Source: Photobacterium leiognathi
GTDB lineage: Bacteria; Pseudomonadota; Gammaproteobacteria; Enterobacterales; Vibrionaceae
Assembly: GCF_030685535.1 (NCBI RefSeq)
Contig: NZ_CP131599.1
Location: forward strand, 434,001 to 498,000
DNA: 64,000 nucleotides
Direction: 5' to 3'
The notes beneath the pieces are model-generated. The model was not told the DNA's origin, ran no database searches, and was given only the letters and a program-made list of their open reading frames with translations. This document shows, in pieces, positions 27,358 through 35,441 of the stretch. The position numbers were made by a program, and so were the translations under genes. Positions within the stretch are counted from its first letter, which is position 1; every line of letters starts with the position of its first letter.

Positions 27358-27852
27358 ATGGCACTTTCATTTTTACAAAAACTAAACCGCGATCTATTAG
27401 TTGAACTTAGCACTAAACAACTGTCTGTTCATATCTTTGGAACAGGAGAAAAGGTCGAATTATCACCTTATATTGCCATTGAAACGAAAGGTAAGAAAAA
27501 GACCGTGTTAGCGGTTGGCGACAAGGCTAAGTCTTTAGCGGGGTCAAACATTACCGTGCTTAATCCATTTGATCATAAACGCTCATTTGTCGGCAATTTT
27601 GCTTATGCAGAAAAACTGCTGCAACATGCAGTACGTGAAGTATTAAGTAAAAGTCGGTTCGCTATAAGCCCAAGAATAGTGATGCACCAGTTGGAAAAAG
27701 TTGAGGGTGGGCTAACGGATATTGAAGAGCGAGTATTAAAGGAATTAGCGATGGTGGCAGGGGCAAGGGAAGTCTTGGTCTGTAATCATCAGACTCGTAT
27801 TAATGCCAACAACAGCAGTTATAGCGAGCTTAAAAAGCAATTAAGCGCGTAA
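27358..27852 (+). CDS. Short MreB-like actin-fold protein
   Basis: 164 residues that align by eye with the first half of MreB: LAVGDKAKSLAG (MreB AVGHDAKQMLG), AEKLLQHAVREV (EKMLQHFIKQV) and ERVLKELAMVAGAREVLV (RRAIRESAQGAGAREVFL). The phosphate-1 loop is degraded (VELSTKQL where MreB has DLGTANT), and all of subdomain II plus the second phosphate loop is absent, so ATP-driven polymerisation is unlikely. Comparable short MreB-like proteins occur in Vibrionaceae. It may bind MreB or the membrane. It is convergent with, and 2 nt from, the AlkD-like gene. Confidence 0.65.
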   Translation: MALSFLQKLNRDLLVELSTKQLSVHIFGTGEKVELSPYIAIETKGKKKTVLAVGDKAKSLAGSNITVLNPFDHKRSFVGNFAYAEKLLQHAVREVLSKSRFAISPRIVMHQLEKVEGGLTDIEERVLKELAMVAGAREVLVCNHQTRINANNSSYSELKKQLSA

Positions 27853-27854
27853 TA

Positions 27855-28517
27855 TTATAGAGCCATCAATTGTTGTTGTGTGCTCTTGTCGAGTTTTTCT
27901 AATGCGTAGCGAAAAGCAGTACGTGTCATGGTGCTGTGATGCTGCGTTAAGTAGTTAATGACAGTTTCTGGGTCGTGTTTAGATAATACTTTAAGCATCC
28001 AGCCATAGCCTTTTTGTACTAGGTCATGCTTATCATTTTGTAATAGATCTGCTACGGCTAAAGGATCTAGCTGACTGTAATTATTTTTATTGATTGGGTA
28101 AATCAAGATCACCGCAGTAGCACGACGCACAGCAAAGTTAGAATGTTCAGCCCATTTCAAGACGTGATCAAATAGATGTTGATATTGTCGTAATAACTCG
28201 CCAAAAGCATGAGTGCAGAAGTCATCGCAATCATTCCAATCGGTCACATAAGTAAATAGCCAGCGTTCAAAGGTCGTAAAAGTATGTGGGGTATAGTGTT
28301 TTCTGACTCTAAATGCCCAATCGTAAGCAATGACGCCATAAGCCCAATCACCTTGTTCGAGTAAAGCATCACATTGCGCTAAAACAGCATCAATATTTTT
28401 ATTGGTTAGTTTTTTAAAAACATCGGCAGAAATAGCCCGTACCTGAGCCGTTTTTACTTTCTGTTCCGGGTAACCAATATCGGTCAGAGCTTGGTGAATT
28501 GTAGTGATGATCGTCAT
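27855..28517 (-). CDS. AlkD-like HEAT-repeat protein (DNA alkylation repair family)
   Basis: 220 residues of paired helices matching the DNA alkylation repair (AlkD/AlkC) superfamily: WAYGVIAYDWAFRVRK, WLFTYVTDWNDCDDFCTHAF, KWAEHSNFAVRRATAVILIY and LVQKGYGWMLKVLSKHDPE. AlkD glycosylases remove bulky cationic alkyl bases. WNDCDDF and FAVRRA hold candidates for the conserved Trp/Asp/Arg residues, but catalytic competence cannot be judged by eye. It is 35 bp downstream of the DJ-1/PfpI gene and may be co-transcribed with it. Confidence 0.82.
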   Translation of the reverse strand: MTIITTIHQALTDIGYPEQKVKTAQVRAISADVFKKLTNKNIDAVLAQCDALLEQGDWAYGVIAYDWAFRVRKHYTPHTFTTFERWLFTYVTDWNDCDDFCTHAFGELLRQYQHLFDHVLKWAEHSNFAVRRATAVILIYPINKNNYSQLDPLAVADLLQNDKHDLVQKGYGWMLKVLSKHDPETVINYLTQHHSTMTRTAFRYALEKLDKSTQQQLMAL

Positions 28518-28552
28518 GGCGTTTTACTTATTTGATAAATGGATAGCGTTAA

Positions 28553-29131
28553 TTAAGGGCATTGTTTCCAACGGTATTCCATTTGATGTGCTACTTGTTC
28601 GGCAAGTACAGTACTGTGTAACTTGGCAACAAGGTGCAAGCTCATATCAATACCTGCTGAAATCCCGCCAGAAGTGGTGTACTTACCATCGGTTACCCAA
28701 CGTTTATCTTCAATGACATTGAGCGTAGGAAAACGATAAATTAAATCAGGAATATCTTCCCAATGGGTTGTCACAAAAAGGTTATTTAACAAGTTAGCTT
28801 GTGCAAGTAAAAACACACCTGTACACACGGAAACCACCTGCATTGCGGTTTTATCAATTGTTCTTATCCAATTAATCACATGAGATTTGTGCATTTCTTC
28901 TGTGTGATCACCTCCGACAACAATCAATACATCAATTGGTGGGTGATCATTAAAACAATAGTCAGGTAATACATTAAATCCGCCGCGGGCAGCAACGGGC
29001 TCTATGGTTTCTGCTAATAAACTGATATTCCAATTTTTCGCGACTAAACGTTTTGCTGTACTGAAAACTTCAAAAGGACCTGCAAAATCGAGCACTTCTG
29101 CATTCTCGTAAATATAAATCCCTATATTCAT
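28553..29131 (-). CDS. DJ-1/PfpI-family protein
   Basis: 192 residues with the class I glutamine-amidotransferase-like fold: GPFEVFSTA near residue 18, the nucleophile elbow VVSVCTGVFLLAQ (Cys 103), and TTSGGISAGIDMSLHLV. This matches the ThiJ/PfpI subgroup of free-standing DJ-1 proteins related to GlxA/isonitrile hydratase N-domains. No HTH domain follows, so it is not an AraC-type regulator. The substrate is unknown. Confidence 0.87.
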   Translation of the reverse strand: MNIGIYIYENAEVLDFAGPFEVFSTAKRLVAKNWNISLLAETIEPVAARGGFNVLPDYCFNDHPPIDVLIVVGGDHTEEMHKSHVINWIRTIDKTAMQVVSVCTGVFLLAQANLLNNLFVTTHWEDIPDLIYRFPTLNVIEDKRWVTDGKYTTSGGISAGIDMSLHLVAKLHSTVLAEQVAHQMEYRWKQCP

Positions 29132-29326
29132 GATGACTCCGCAAATGTTTAGATAAGAGCTTCAAATTATCAGCAGATGGTTGCATTGAATAGCATGAAA
29201 AAACGCAATGTGGTGCATTTGTGAGTCACTGGAGAGAAATTGGTGAAAATCGATACCAGAGAGAGGGTGGAAATGAAGTGTCAGCAAAGAGAGAAAGCGA
29301 ACACTTCATTAGTCACATAAATAAAA

Positions 29327-29644
29327 TTAGCTTGTGACTTGGCTAATGAATAAAAATACGCTGATAATCGCTGGCATATAGGCGTATTTAAGCACTTGCT
29401 TTGGCGTGAACTGTGTTAAACGTGGTGCGAAAAAGCTAAACAGTACACTGAAGTTACATAACAGGAACACAGCATAAGTTTTGATAGTGGCATCGTGATC
29501 TTTTAAAAGTTTGATTTGCGCAAGGATGATCACCACATTAAAAATCACACTGATAATACGGGTCATCTTAAATTGTGCAGATTGAAAATCATTGCTTGGA
29601 TCTGGTTTGTCAGTCTTCGCGGTAACGTTAGCGGCTTGGCTCAT
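29327..29644 (-). CDS. Small three-helix membrane protein
   Basis: 105 residues. A hydrophilic N-terminus (about 27 residues) is followed by hydrophobic segments near residues 28-46, 55-72 and 86-103. No family recognised. GGAACAG lies before the ATG on the minus strand. Monocistronic, no adjacent partner. Confidence 0.6.
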   Translation of the reverse strand: MSQAANVTAKTDKPDPSNDFQSAQFKMTRIISVIFNVVIILAQIKLLKDHDATIKTYAVFLLCNFSVLFSFFAPRLTQFTPKQVLKYAYMPAIISVFLFISQVTS

Positions 29645-29900
29645 TAATAACTGTTCCTAATTAATGCTCTGAGGATGGCAATACATGTGTCATTAAGAGG
29701 CATGTTTTCAACCATATTATTTAGATATTTTAACCACCGATAGATTTTGTGATACCCCAAACCACTGCCAAATTTTGCAATATCAAATTGTGGAATTATC
29801 TCAAAATAATAAGCCATTGGTTTACATTCGATAGCAGTTTAAATCTTTTGGTTATCATCGTTACCATTATTACTGATAACTATTCTCATTAAATGTTGAT

Positions 29901-29940
29901 TTGTCTTTATTGTTACGTTATAACATAACAATAAAGACAA
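29901..29940 (+). promoter_or_regulatory. Extended 40-bp palindromic Zur operator of rpmE2-rpmJ2
   Basis: The 20 bases on each side of 29920/29921 are reverse complements with a single mismatch. The core ACGTTATAACATAACA matches Zur boxes and the one at 16920. It ends 13 bp before the rpmE2 ATG, so bound Zur would block initiation. Zur control of this type B ribosomal protein pair is established in other bacteria; here it is inferred from sequence. Confidence 0.85.
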
Positions 29941-29953
29941 AGGAGAGTATGAG

Positions 29954-30208
29954 ATGAAAGTAGGAATCCATCCCGAATACCGAACTGTGGCGTTCCATGA
30001 CACAGGGGCTGATAAGTACATCATGGTGGGATCAACGATACAAACATCACGAACTGTTGAGATTGATGGAGAAACATATCCATATGTCACCTTGGATGTT
30101 TCTATGCACTCTCATCTGTTCTATACCGATAAGCAAAAAATGACGAAGCGTGATGGGCGTGTTGCTCGCTTTAATAAACAATTTGCGATGACAGGATTAA
30201 AGGGGTAA
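29954..30208 (+). CDS. rpmE2: Ribosomal protein bL31, type B (zinc-independent)
   Basis: 84 residues, the YkgM form: [20 protein letters not shown] at the start, [10 protein letters not shown] in the middle. It lacks the CxxC zinc ligands of ordinary L31, the hallmark of the alternative form that replaces the zinc-containing protein in zinc starvation and frees zinc. AAAGGAG lies before the ATG. It is 5 nt upstream of rpmJ2 and behind a Zur palindrome. Confidence 0.95.
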   Translation: MKVGIHPEYRTVAFHDTGADKYIMVGSTIQTSRTVEIDGETYPYVTLDVSMHSHLFYTDKQKMTKRDGRVARFNKQFAMTGLKG

Positions 30209-30213
30209 CACTG

Positions 30214-30357
30214 ATGCAAGTATTAAGTTCATTAAAAAGTGCAAAGCAACGTAGTAAAGATTGTCAAGTAGTTAAGCGCCGTGGACGCCTTTACGTGATT
30301 TGTAAATCAAACCCAAGATTTAAAGCGGTACAAGGCAAGGTAAAAAAGAAAAAGTAA
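30214..30357 (+). CDS. rpmJ2: Ribosomal protein bL36, type B (zinc-independent)
   Basis: 47 residues, [20 protein letters not shown] followed by [17 protein letters not shown]. This is the YkgO-type L36, which lacks the complete CCCH zinc site. AGGGG lies 9 bases before the ATG. Immediately behind rpmE2 in the same Zur-controlled operon. Its small size makes it easy to miss. Confidence 0.93.
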   Translation: MQVLSSLKSAKQRSKDCQVVKRRGRLYVICKSNPRFKAVQGKVKKKK

Positions 30358-30428
30358 CATAATAGTGAAAAGATGACGTTCAGCTGACTAGGTATCATCA
30401 ATCTTATTAAAATAACATATTGAACCTG

Positions 30429-30460
30429 AAGCCCATTACGAACCATCGTGATGGGCTTTA
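30429..30460 (+). terminator. Terminator after rpmJ2
   Basis: 13-bp stem with one wobble pair (30429-30441 with 30446-30458), loop ACCA, followed by T-rich sequence. Convergent position suggests it also serves the NifW-like gene. Confidence 0.8.
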
Positions 30461-30469
30461 ATTTTATTA

Positions 30470-30745
30470 TCAGCGACGCTGACAACTTGTGCAGCCACGA
30501 CAAGCTTGCCGTGTAGATTTGTCTAATAAAGAGCGTTGTACACGGCAGTATGCGTTTTTTAGTGCACGACGACCTGAAAACCAATCATCTGGCTTTTCCA
30601 TGATCAAATAACCACCAAAACGTTTCACTAATTCCTCACGATTGGTATTGATAAACTGGCTATCGTAGCCAATTTCAAAGTAATCAAGTGCTTGCTCAAT
30701 AGAAGTAAAACTCTTAATCGTGGTGAGAATGTCTGGTTTGGTCAT
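30470..30745 (-). CDS. NifW-like small protein
   Basis: 91 residues. IKSFTSIEQALDYFEIGYD, then NTNREELVKRFGGYL, resembles NifW, the nitrogenase-stabilising/protective protein (L..L.S.EDFF..F...YDP.....NR.HIL.RF..YL). No nif gene is nearby and the organism type usually does not fix nitrogen, so the role must be different. The C-terminus carries three Cys (CRGCTSC) that could bind metal. Good start with upstream AGAGACAG; monocistronic. Confidence 0.65.
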   Translation of the reverse strand: MTKPDILTTIKSFTSIEQALDYFEIGYDSQFINTNREELVKRFGGYLIMEKPDDWFSGRRALKNAYCRVQRSLLDKSTRQACRGCTSCQRR

Positions 30746-30895
30746 GGTGCTGTCTCTCTATGCTGAAAGCGAAAGGTAGCACAGAGGAAAGTAACGTGTT
30801 TGGATTTTGATCTGTAGTTGGGATTGTTAATAAATTGTTTATTTATTAAGCGTTTTTAATTATGGTGGGAGTACGAAAAGAAAAAGGATGCTGAA

Positions 30896-31540
30896 ATGGA
30901 ATTGTTATTTACGACCTACCTAACAGAACTAATAGCCGTTGTTACCATTACGATTTTAACCATTATTACACCGGGACCTGACTTCCTGATTGTGGTTAGA
31001 AATAGCCTCGTTCATTCAACGCGCTCTGGTATTCTCACTGCATTAGGTGTTGCTGCTGCGATTTGGGTGCATATCTTTTATACCTTAGCAGGAATTGGTG
31101 TATTGCTTTCACAATCCATTGTGCTCTTTTCTATCGTGAAATACCTTGGTGCGGCTTATCTGCTTTACATTGGTTATAAAAGTCTAAAAAGCACAGCGAA
31201 GGCAACATTAGAAAATGGTGATTTTAAAAAGCAAGATATTAGTGCTATTGCGGCTTTTAAAATGGGTTTCTTAAACAATATGTTAAACCCTAAAGCGACG
31301 TTATTCTTCCTGAGTTTATTTACTCAGTTAGTCAGTGCATCGACACCTATCGCTATTCAAATTATTTATGGTGCCATTGTGTCGATAACGTGTTTTGCGT
31401 GGTTCTCGCTAGTCGCTGTGTTCTTAAACCGCAGTTACATTAAAAATGCTTTCCTATCGGCACAACAGTATGTTGAAAAAGTGATGGGGGCGGTGTTAAT
31501 GGCTTTAGGAGCAAAGGTAGCGTTATCAAGCTCTAATTAA
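30896..31540 (+). CDS. LysE/RhtB-family amino-acid exporter
   Basis: 214 residues, six hydrophobic segments. The family signature TIITPGPDFLIVVRNSLVHS lies at about residues 22-42, with GFLNNMLNPKATLFFLSLF near residue 125. Members export amino acids such as threonine, homoserine or lysine; the substrate here is undetermined. The ATG at 30896 follows AAAAGGATGCTGAA. Monocistronic with its own terminator. Confidence 0.9.
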   Translation: MELLFTTYLTELIAVVTITILTIITPGPDFLIVVRNSLVHSTRSGILTALGVAAAIWVHIFYTLAGIGVLLSQSIVLFSIVKYLGAAYLLYIGYKSLKSTAKATLENGDFKKQDISAIAAFKMGFLNNMLNPKATLFFLSLFTQLVSASTPIAIQIIYGAIVSITCFAWFSLVAVFLNRSYIKNAFLSAQQYVEKVMGAVLMALGAKVALSSSN

Positions 31541-31565
31541 TATCGTGTTTGCTTGAGATAAACGA

Positions 31566-31590
31566 AAGCGATCTGAGGATCGCTTTTTTG
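31566..31590 (+). terminator. Terminator of the LysE-family gene
   Basis: Stem AAGCGATC/GATCGCTT, loop TGAG, followed by T run. Confidence 0.85.
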
Positions 31591-31630
31591 ATCATATTAA
31601 AAATAAATGATCAGCAAGTGTCTGCTGAAA

Positions 31631-32188
31631 TTAAGAACATTTACAGGATGGGCGATGTACTTTGGGTTGATAATCCATCAGATTACCTTGGCTATCGACA
31701 GAAAAAGTACAACATGCATTAAATAGCTGATGTAATGACTTACGGCTTTTTTGCACCTGTGACTTTAAAGTAGAGTATTTAATGCCAGTTTGTTTCGCAT
31801 AGTCTTTTTGCGACATACCGTTAATTTCAATAGCGGTTAGCAGTTGTGCTTCCGCCTCAGGTAACGCATTTATAAATGGGCTCATGCATTCAGATAATTG
31901 TTGAAGAATGCTTTGCTCTTGCTCTTCATTCCAGAGTGAATTTTCTTGGCTGTCTTGATGCTCTTTTTCTACTTGTTGACGACGATAAAAATCAATAATG
32001 GTGTTTCGTGCGATTTGAAATAACCATGATTTGATTTTGCTTTCATCGTTAAGTGTTGGCAGCTTGTGATGTGTTTTGATCAGAATGTCCTGCAATAAGT
32101 CATCCACATCATCAGGGTTAGCAATATTGTTATGTAAATAACCTTTTAGCTTGCTTTGGTATGCTGACCAGATCTGCTCAATATTCAC
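31631..32188 (-). CDS. sigZ: ECF sigma factor SigZ
   Basis: 185 residues. Region 2 contains DDVDDLLQDILIKTHHKL and SWLFQIARNTIIDFYRR. Region 4 is EINGMSQKDYAKQTGIKYSTLKSQVQKSR. This matches the SigZ family, and the C-terminus has the typical SigZ Cys tail (NACCTF, then HRPSCKCS). No anti-sigma gene is adjacent; the Cys residues may themselves sense metal or redox state (inference). The GST-like gene lies 95 bp upstream in the same direction, and its product also ends in clustered Cys. Confidence 0.88.
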   Translation of the reverse strand: MNIEQIWSAYQSKLKGYLHNNIANPDDVDDLLQDILIKTHHKLPTLNDESKIKSWLFQIARNTIIDFYRRQQVEKEHQDSQENSLWNEEQEQSILQQLSECMSPFINALPEAEAQLLTAIEINGMSQKDYAKQTGIKYSTLKSQVQKSRKSLHQLFNACCTFSVDSQGNLMDYQPKVHRPSCKCS

Positions 32189-32283
32189 TAAGGTTTCACT
32201 CTGTTACTGAAAAGTTTTTCTACAAATTATTTCTAAAACGTAGAGAAGTGCGACTAGCACACTTCTCTTGTTATTTATCTTAT

Positions 32284-32976
32284 TTAAGCACAGCAATTGC
32301 TAGATTGGCAGCTACATTGTTGATCTTTACAGCTGGCCAAATAAGTATTCGTCAGATAAAAATCAGTAAATTTGTCAATGAAATCAGGTGCAACAGATTT
32401 TTCAGCTAATCCTGTTTTCAGCAGGGTACTTTGCCATGTTTGTAGTTTTGGCAAACAGCAGAGAAGATCATAGCCAGTATGATCTTTGATGATTGCTGCA
32501 CGGTGAAGTAAAGGTAACCATGCAATATCGACTCTGCTGATAGTGTCTGATTTAAAAAATAGCGTTTTATCAGACAGCTGACTTTCGGCTTTAGTGAATG
32601 CTTTTCGCAAGCTCTCTTCACGCTGTATAAAAGTGTCTTTATCTTTACTGCCCATCGTGCCGCATTGTGGAAGATAACTTTTGGCAGCTAAGTAACTCCA
32701 CGCGCGATCTAATGCCCGTTGCTCGTTAGTTAAGCCTTGCTCTAATGGGCCATATTCATCTTCAATAAACTCAATAATGGCATCAGACTCAAATAGCGCT
32801 GTATTGTTCTCAGTGATCAATACTGGCACTTGTCCGTTGGGTGAAATGTCTAAAAACCATTGTGGTTTGTTCTTAAGGCTAATGTATTCAATCTTATAAG
32901 GAATGTTTTTCGCTTCAAGTGTAGCAGTAACACGTTGAACGAAAGGGCAGATTGTAAAGCTTACGATTTTTAACAT
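32284..32976 (-). CDS. Glutathione S-transferase with a Cys-rich tail
   Basis: 230 residues. The N-terminal thioredoxin-fold domain begins VSFTICPFVQRVTATLEAKN (a CPF active-site motif as in omega/StpA-type GSTs), with the GSH-binding NGQVPVLI and ESDAIIEFIED. A helical C-domain follows. The last 20 residues are unusual, with six Cys (CKDQQCSCQSSNCCA). Such a tail suggests metal binding or redox sensing. It is upstream of sigZ in the same orientation and could be its target or partner. Confidence 0.85.
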   Translation of the reverse strand: MLKIVSFTICPFVQRVTATLEAKNIPYKIEYISLKNKPQWFLDISPNGQVPVLITENNTALFESDAIIEFIEDEYGPLEQGLTNEQRALDRAWSYLAAKSYLPQCGTMGSKDKDTFIQREESLRKAFTKAESQLSDKTLFFKSDTISRVDIAWLPLLHRAAIIKDHTGYDLLCCLPKLQTWQSTLLKTGLAEKSVAPDFIDKFTDFYLTNTYLASCKDQQCSCQSSNCCA

Positions 32977-33081
32977 TAGATAGTCTCACTACGTTTGTTA
33001 TGTTGATACTGAGTAAGACGAGCCAGATTTTAAAAAGACGAAATTATTTTGCACAAAGTAAAAAAAATGCGGTGTTAAAGG

Positions 33082-33558
33082 TTACTGATACTTAGCTGCA
33101 GTAATAAATTGACCAAAAGACTCACACCAGACGATCACAGTATCGTATTTTGTTATATCAATGTTTTGAGGCACATCCACAACAAAGTTATTAAAGGTTT
33201 TCACATCGCCTATTAGCACCATATTGGTCTTTTCTTGATTAAATGCAGCTTCGGTTTCTACAAACTTAGGCGATAGATATAACTTATAGTCAGGCCCTGG
33301 AGCGAGTTTTCCCATTAAGGTGATTGTTGTTGGTGATAGCGATACTTTCCCTTCGCCCCAATGAAGAAAATCGCTGCCTTCCAAATTCTTCTGAAACTCT
33401 CCAGAATACTGTGCTTGTGAAGAAAGGTTCGATATTTCAGATGCTGCAGGCGCTGTTGGTGCAGTCAAAATAGGCAGCAAATAGATCCCAAGTGCTACAC
33501 CCAATCCACCTGCCAGTAAGTGAGTGATGATAAGCGCGATTGTCTTTTTGAACGTCAT
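33082..33558 (-). CDS. Membrane-anchored DM13-domain protein
   Basis: 158 residues. The N-terminal membrane helix (about 7-31) anchors the protein, followed by an Ala/Pro/Ser linker and a DM13 domain (YSGEFQKNLEGSDFLHWGEG ... YKLYLSPKFVE ... VIVWCESFGQFITAAKY). The near-invariant Cys in VWCxxFxxxF is present. DM13 domains are proposed electron-transfer or hydroxylation-related modules. AGGCAAAC lies before the ATG. No redox partner is adjacent. Confidence 0.82.
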   Translation of the reverse strand: MTFKKTIALIITHLLAGGLGVALGIYLLPILTAPTAPAASEISNLSSQAQYSGEFQKNLEGSDFLHWGEGKVSLSPTTITLMGKLAPGPDYKLYLSPKFVETEAAFNQEKTNMVLIGDVKTFNNFVVDVPQNIDITKYDTVIVWCESFGQFITAAKYQ

Positions 33559-33773
33559 AAGTTTGCCTGTGCTGAAATAATAGATTTGTATAGATATTGC
33601 TTAAAATCTATATAACTTCAAGTTGTTATTACCTTATTTCTCATAAAACTCATGGCACTGAAACAAAATAATTGAGTAATGCATTGCTGCAAAAAACTGC
33701 TTGATACAAATATTTACACCCACACAAAAATACAGTACGATATACTATATAAATTAAAGCGAAGGCAGGTGAG

Positions 33774-34415
33774 ATGATGTTGGTAAAGTGGTGCGTAATA
33801 TTTCTTATTGTTGGTCTACAAACAGGGTGTGCGTTTTTTCCTCGTGATGTTGCAATTAATGTTGAAGGGAAAAGTACCTTACATTTAACCCCACAAGATT
33901 ACGACAAACTTTATATTTCTCCTGTTCAGGTCACACAAGCCAGTGATCGCCAAGTTTCTAAACGTATTGTGAGCCGACTAGAACGCTCAATTCATGATGA
34001 TTTACACACTAAGTTTTCAGATAGCATTAAGGTAGTGGAGTCAGTCGACGATCGAACTTTGCAGCTTGATGTTGCGTTAGCAAAAGTACATACCTCTTTA
34101 GAAGATATGAGTATTGGTGAGCTGTTTCCGTATCGTGCAGCACTAGAAGGGATGATTTTAGTGCTAGGCGAGCGTGATAGAGATGTGCATATTGCAGCTC
34201 AATACCGTTTAAAAGATGCGAGTACGCAAGAGTTACTCGCAGAAAGAGAAACCTTGTTTACTTTAGAAGCGGTACTTGAAAATGATGAAGCACATTTGGA
34301 ATATCATGAGCTACAGTCGCTTAAACCTAAGATCCAGCAAGATATTGTGTTATTTGCAACTCAGGTGGCGGCAAGTCATATCAATACTCAAACGATAGAT
34401 AGCAAAACGCCCTAA
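33774..34415 (+). CDS. DUF3313-like lipoprotein
   Basis: 213 residues with a lipobox (LQTGC, Cys ~19). The mature part is beta/alpha-type, with YDKLYISPVQV near the start and a long acidic C-terminal helix. Length and pattern resemble DUF3313 lipoproteins of gammaproteobacteria; this assignment is tentative. GCAGGTGAG precedes ATGATG. It is convergent with the RelA/SpoT-like gene at 34447. Confidence 0.65.
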   Translation: MMLVKWCVIFLIVGLQTGCAFFPRDVAINVEGKSTLHLTPQDYDKLYISPVQVTQASDRQVSKRIVSRLERSIHDDLHTKFSDSIKVVESVDDRTLQLDVALAKVHTSLEDMSIGELFPYRAALEGMILVLGERDRDVHIAAQYRLKDASTQELLAERETLFTLEAVLENDEAHLEYHELQSLKPKIQQDIVLFATQVAASHINTQTIDSKTP

Positions 34416-34446
34416 GAATAGGGCGCTTGGGTAATGGGGAAGAAGA

Positions 34447-35235
34447 TTAAACGGCAACACTGGTCGGGTGTAAGTATTGCTGCCAAGCTTCTTGGTATAA
34501 ATGTAATGACTCTTGACGTAAGTTTTTAATTTTCTTCTCTTCAAACTCTGTCAGGGGGCGTTTCTCATGCAGAGCTAAACGCTCCATCTTCTGAATTTGT
34601 TCGTAAATATCATGCTCTTTACCATTCTTCACATCAGAAATGTCTTTTAGGTGAAGTTGAACTTCAGCAATGATTTTGCTGTGTGGTAGTTCAACTAGTA
34701 CCTTTAAATCACGGTAGCCAGATGCGGTTGGCTTTTTGAAACGGTTTTTAACACCAACAATCGTTGCCTCTTTACTTAGTAATTCGAATGACTGCACCAG
34801 TGATGAAATGTCTTCTGCAACCAGTGAAGCACGTGCAATGTCAGTAATCTTGTTGGTTTGACCGTTTAGTTCAGTTGCAATTTTTTGTTGTGCACGTTGT
34901 GCTGATTTTACTGGTGGAATTAATGCTTCAGCTGAAGAAACAAGGCAGATGCTACGCATTAATTGTTCTAGTTCTACTTGCGCTTGTGTTGACGCTTGGT
35001 ATAGCGCATCAAAGTTATTGTAAGGTTGCATGATGTTGTCACTTTTCCAAGATTGAATGCTGTATAAGCCACTAATATCACGCTGAAAGGCTTTACGGCT
35101 TGCTTGTGATAGGCGCGTAGGTGATGGTTGATCAGTAATTGTATATGCAGGCGCTACAGCAGGTGCTGCAACAACCGAACGACTTAACATACAGAACAGA
35201 ATAAAGCTTGTACGTAAAGCAGATTTTATATCCAT
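34447..35235 (-). CDS. Exported protein with RelA/SpoT-synthetase-like core, copy A
   Basis: 262 residues from ATG 35235, which has GGGAG seven bases upstream (a reading from 35277 lacks this). Residues 1-24 form a signal peptide ending VVAA. The core resembles a (p)ppGpp synthetase: TDIARASLV (131-139; RelA TDLTAVRIIV-like), KNRF...SGYRDLKVLV (163-181) and AEVQLHL (190-196; RelA LEVQIRT), then HDIYE (208-212). The equivalents of the catalytic Asp, Tyr and Glu are therefore visible. No HD hydrolase, TGS or ACT domain is present. Export makes ordinary stringent signalling unlikely; an effector or toxin, or a fold reused for another role, is possible. Paralogous to the next gene. Confidence 0.6.
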   Translation of the reverse strand: MDIKSALRTSFILFCMLSRSVVAAPAVAPAYTITDQPSPTRLSQASRKAFQRDISGLYSIQSWKSDNIMQPYNNFDALYQASTQAQVELEQLMRSICLVSSAEALIPPVKSAQRAQQKIATELNGQTNKITDIARASLVAEDISSLVQSFELLSKEATIVGVKNRFKKPTASGYRDLKVLVELPHSKIIAEVQLHLKDISDVKNGKEHDIYEQIQKMERLALHEKRPLTEFEEKKIKNLRQESLHLYQEAWQQYLHPTSVAV

Positions 35236-35388
35236 TAAACAACTCCCAACGATATTGCTTTGTTGCAATATCAACACACAAAAATGAGTAACAAAGGTGG
35301 TGTGTTTTGTCGTGCTTTATTGTCTAAATTGATACTAACAATATAACCTGAATGAACAGTAAACTCTGTGTCAATATTCATAAAATGA

Positions 35389-35415
35389 TAAAAAAGCCGC
35401 ATATAAATGCGGCTT
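35389..35415 (-). terminator. Terminator of RelA/SpoT-like copy B
   Basis: Stem AAGCCGCAT/ATGCGGCTT (35394-35402 with 35407-35415), followed by six T on the minus strand. It separates the two paralogous genes into different transcription units. Confidence 0.85.
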
Positions 35416-35441
35416 GGATCACATAATTGAAGGCTGTTTTA

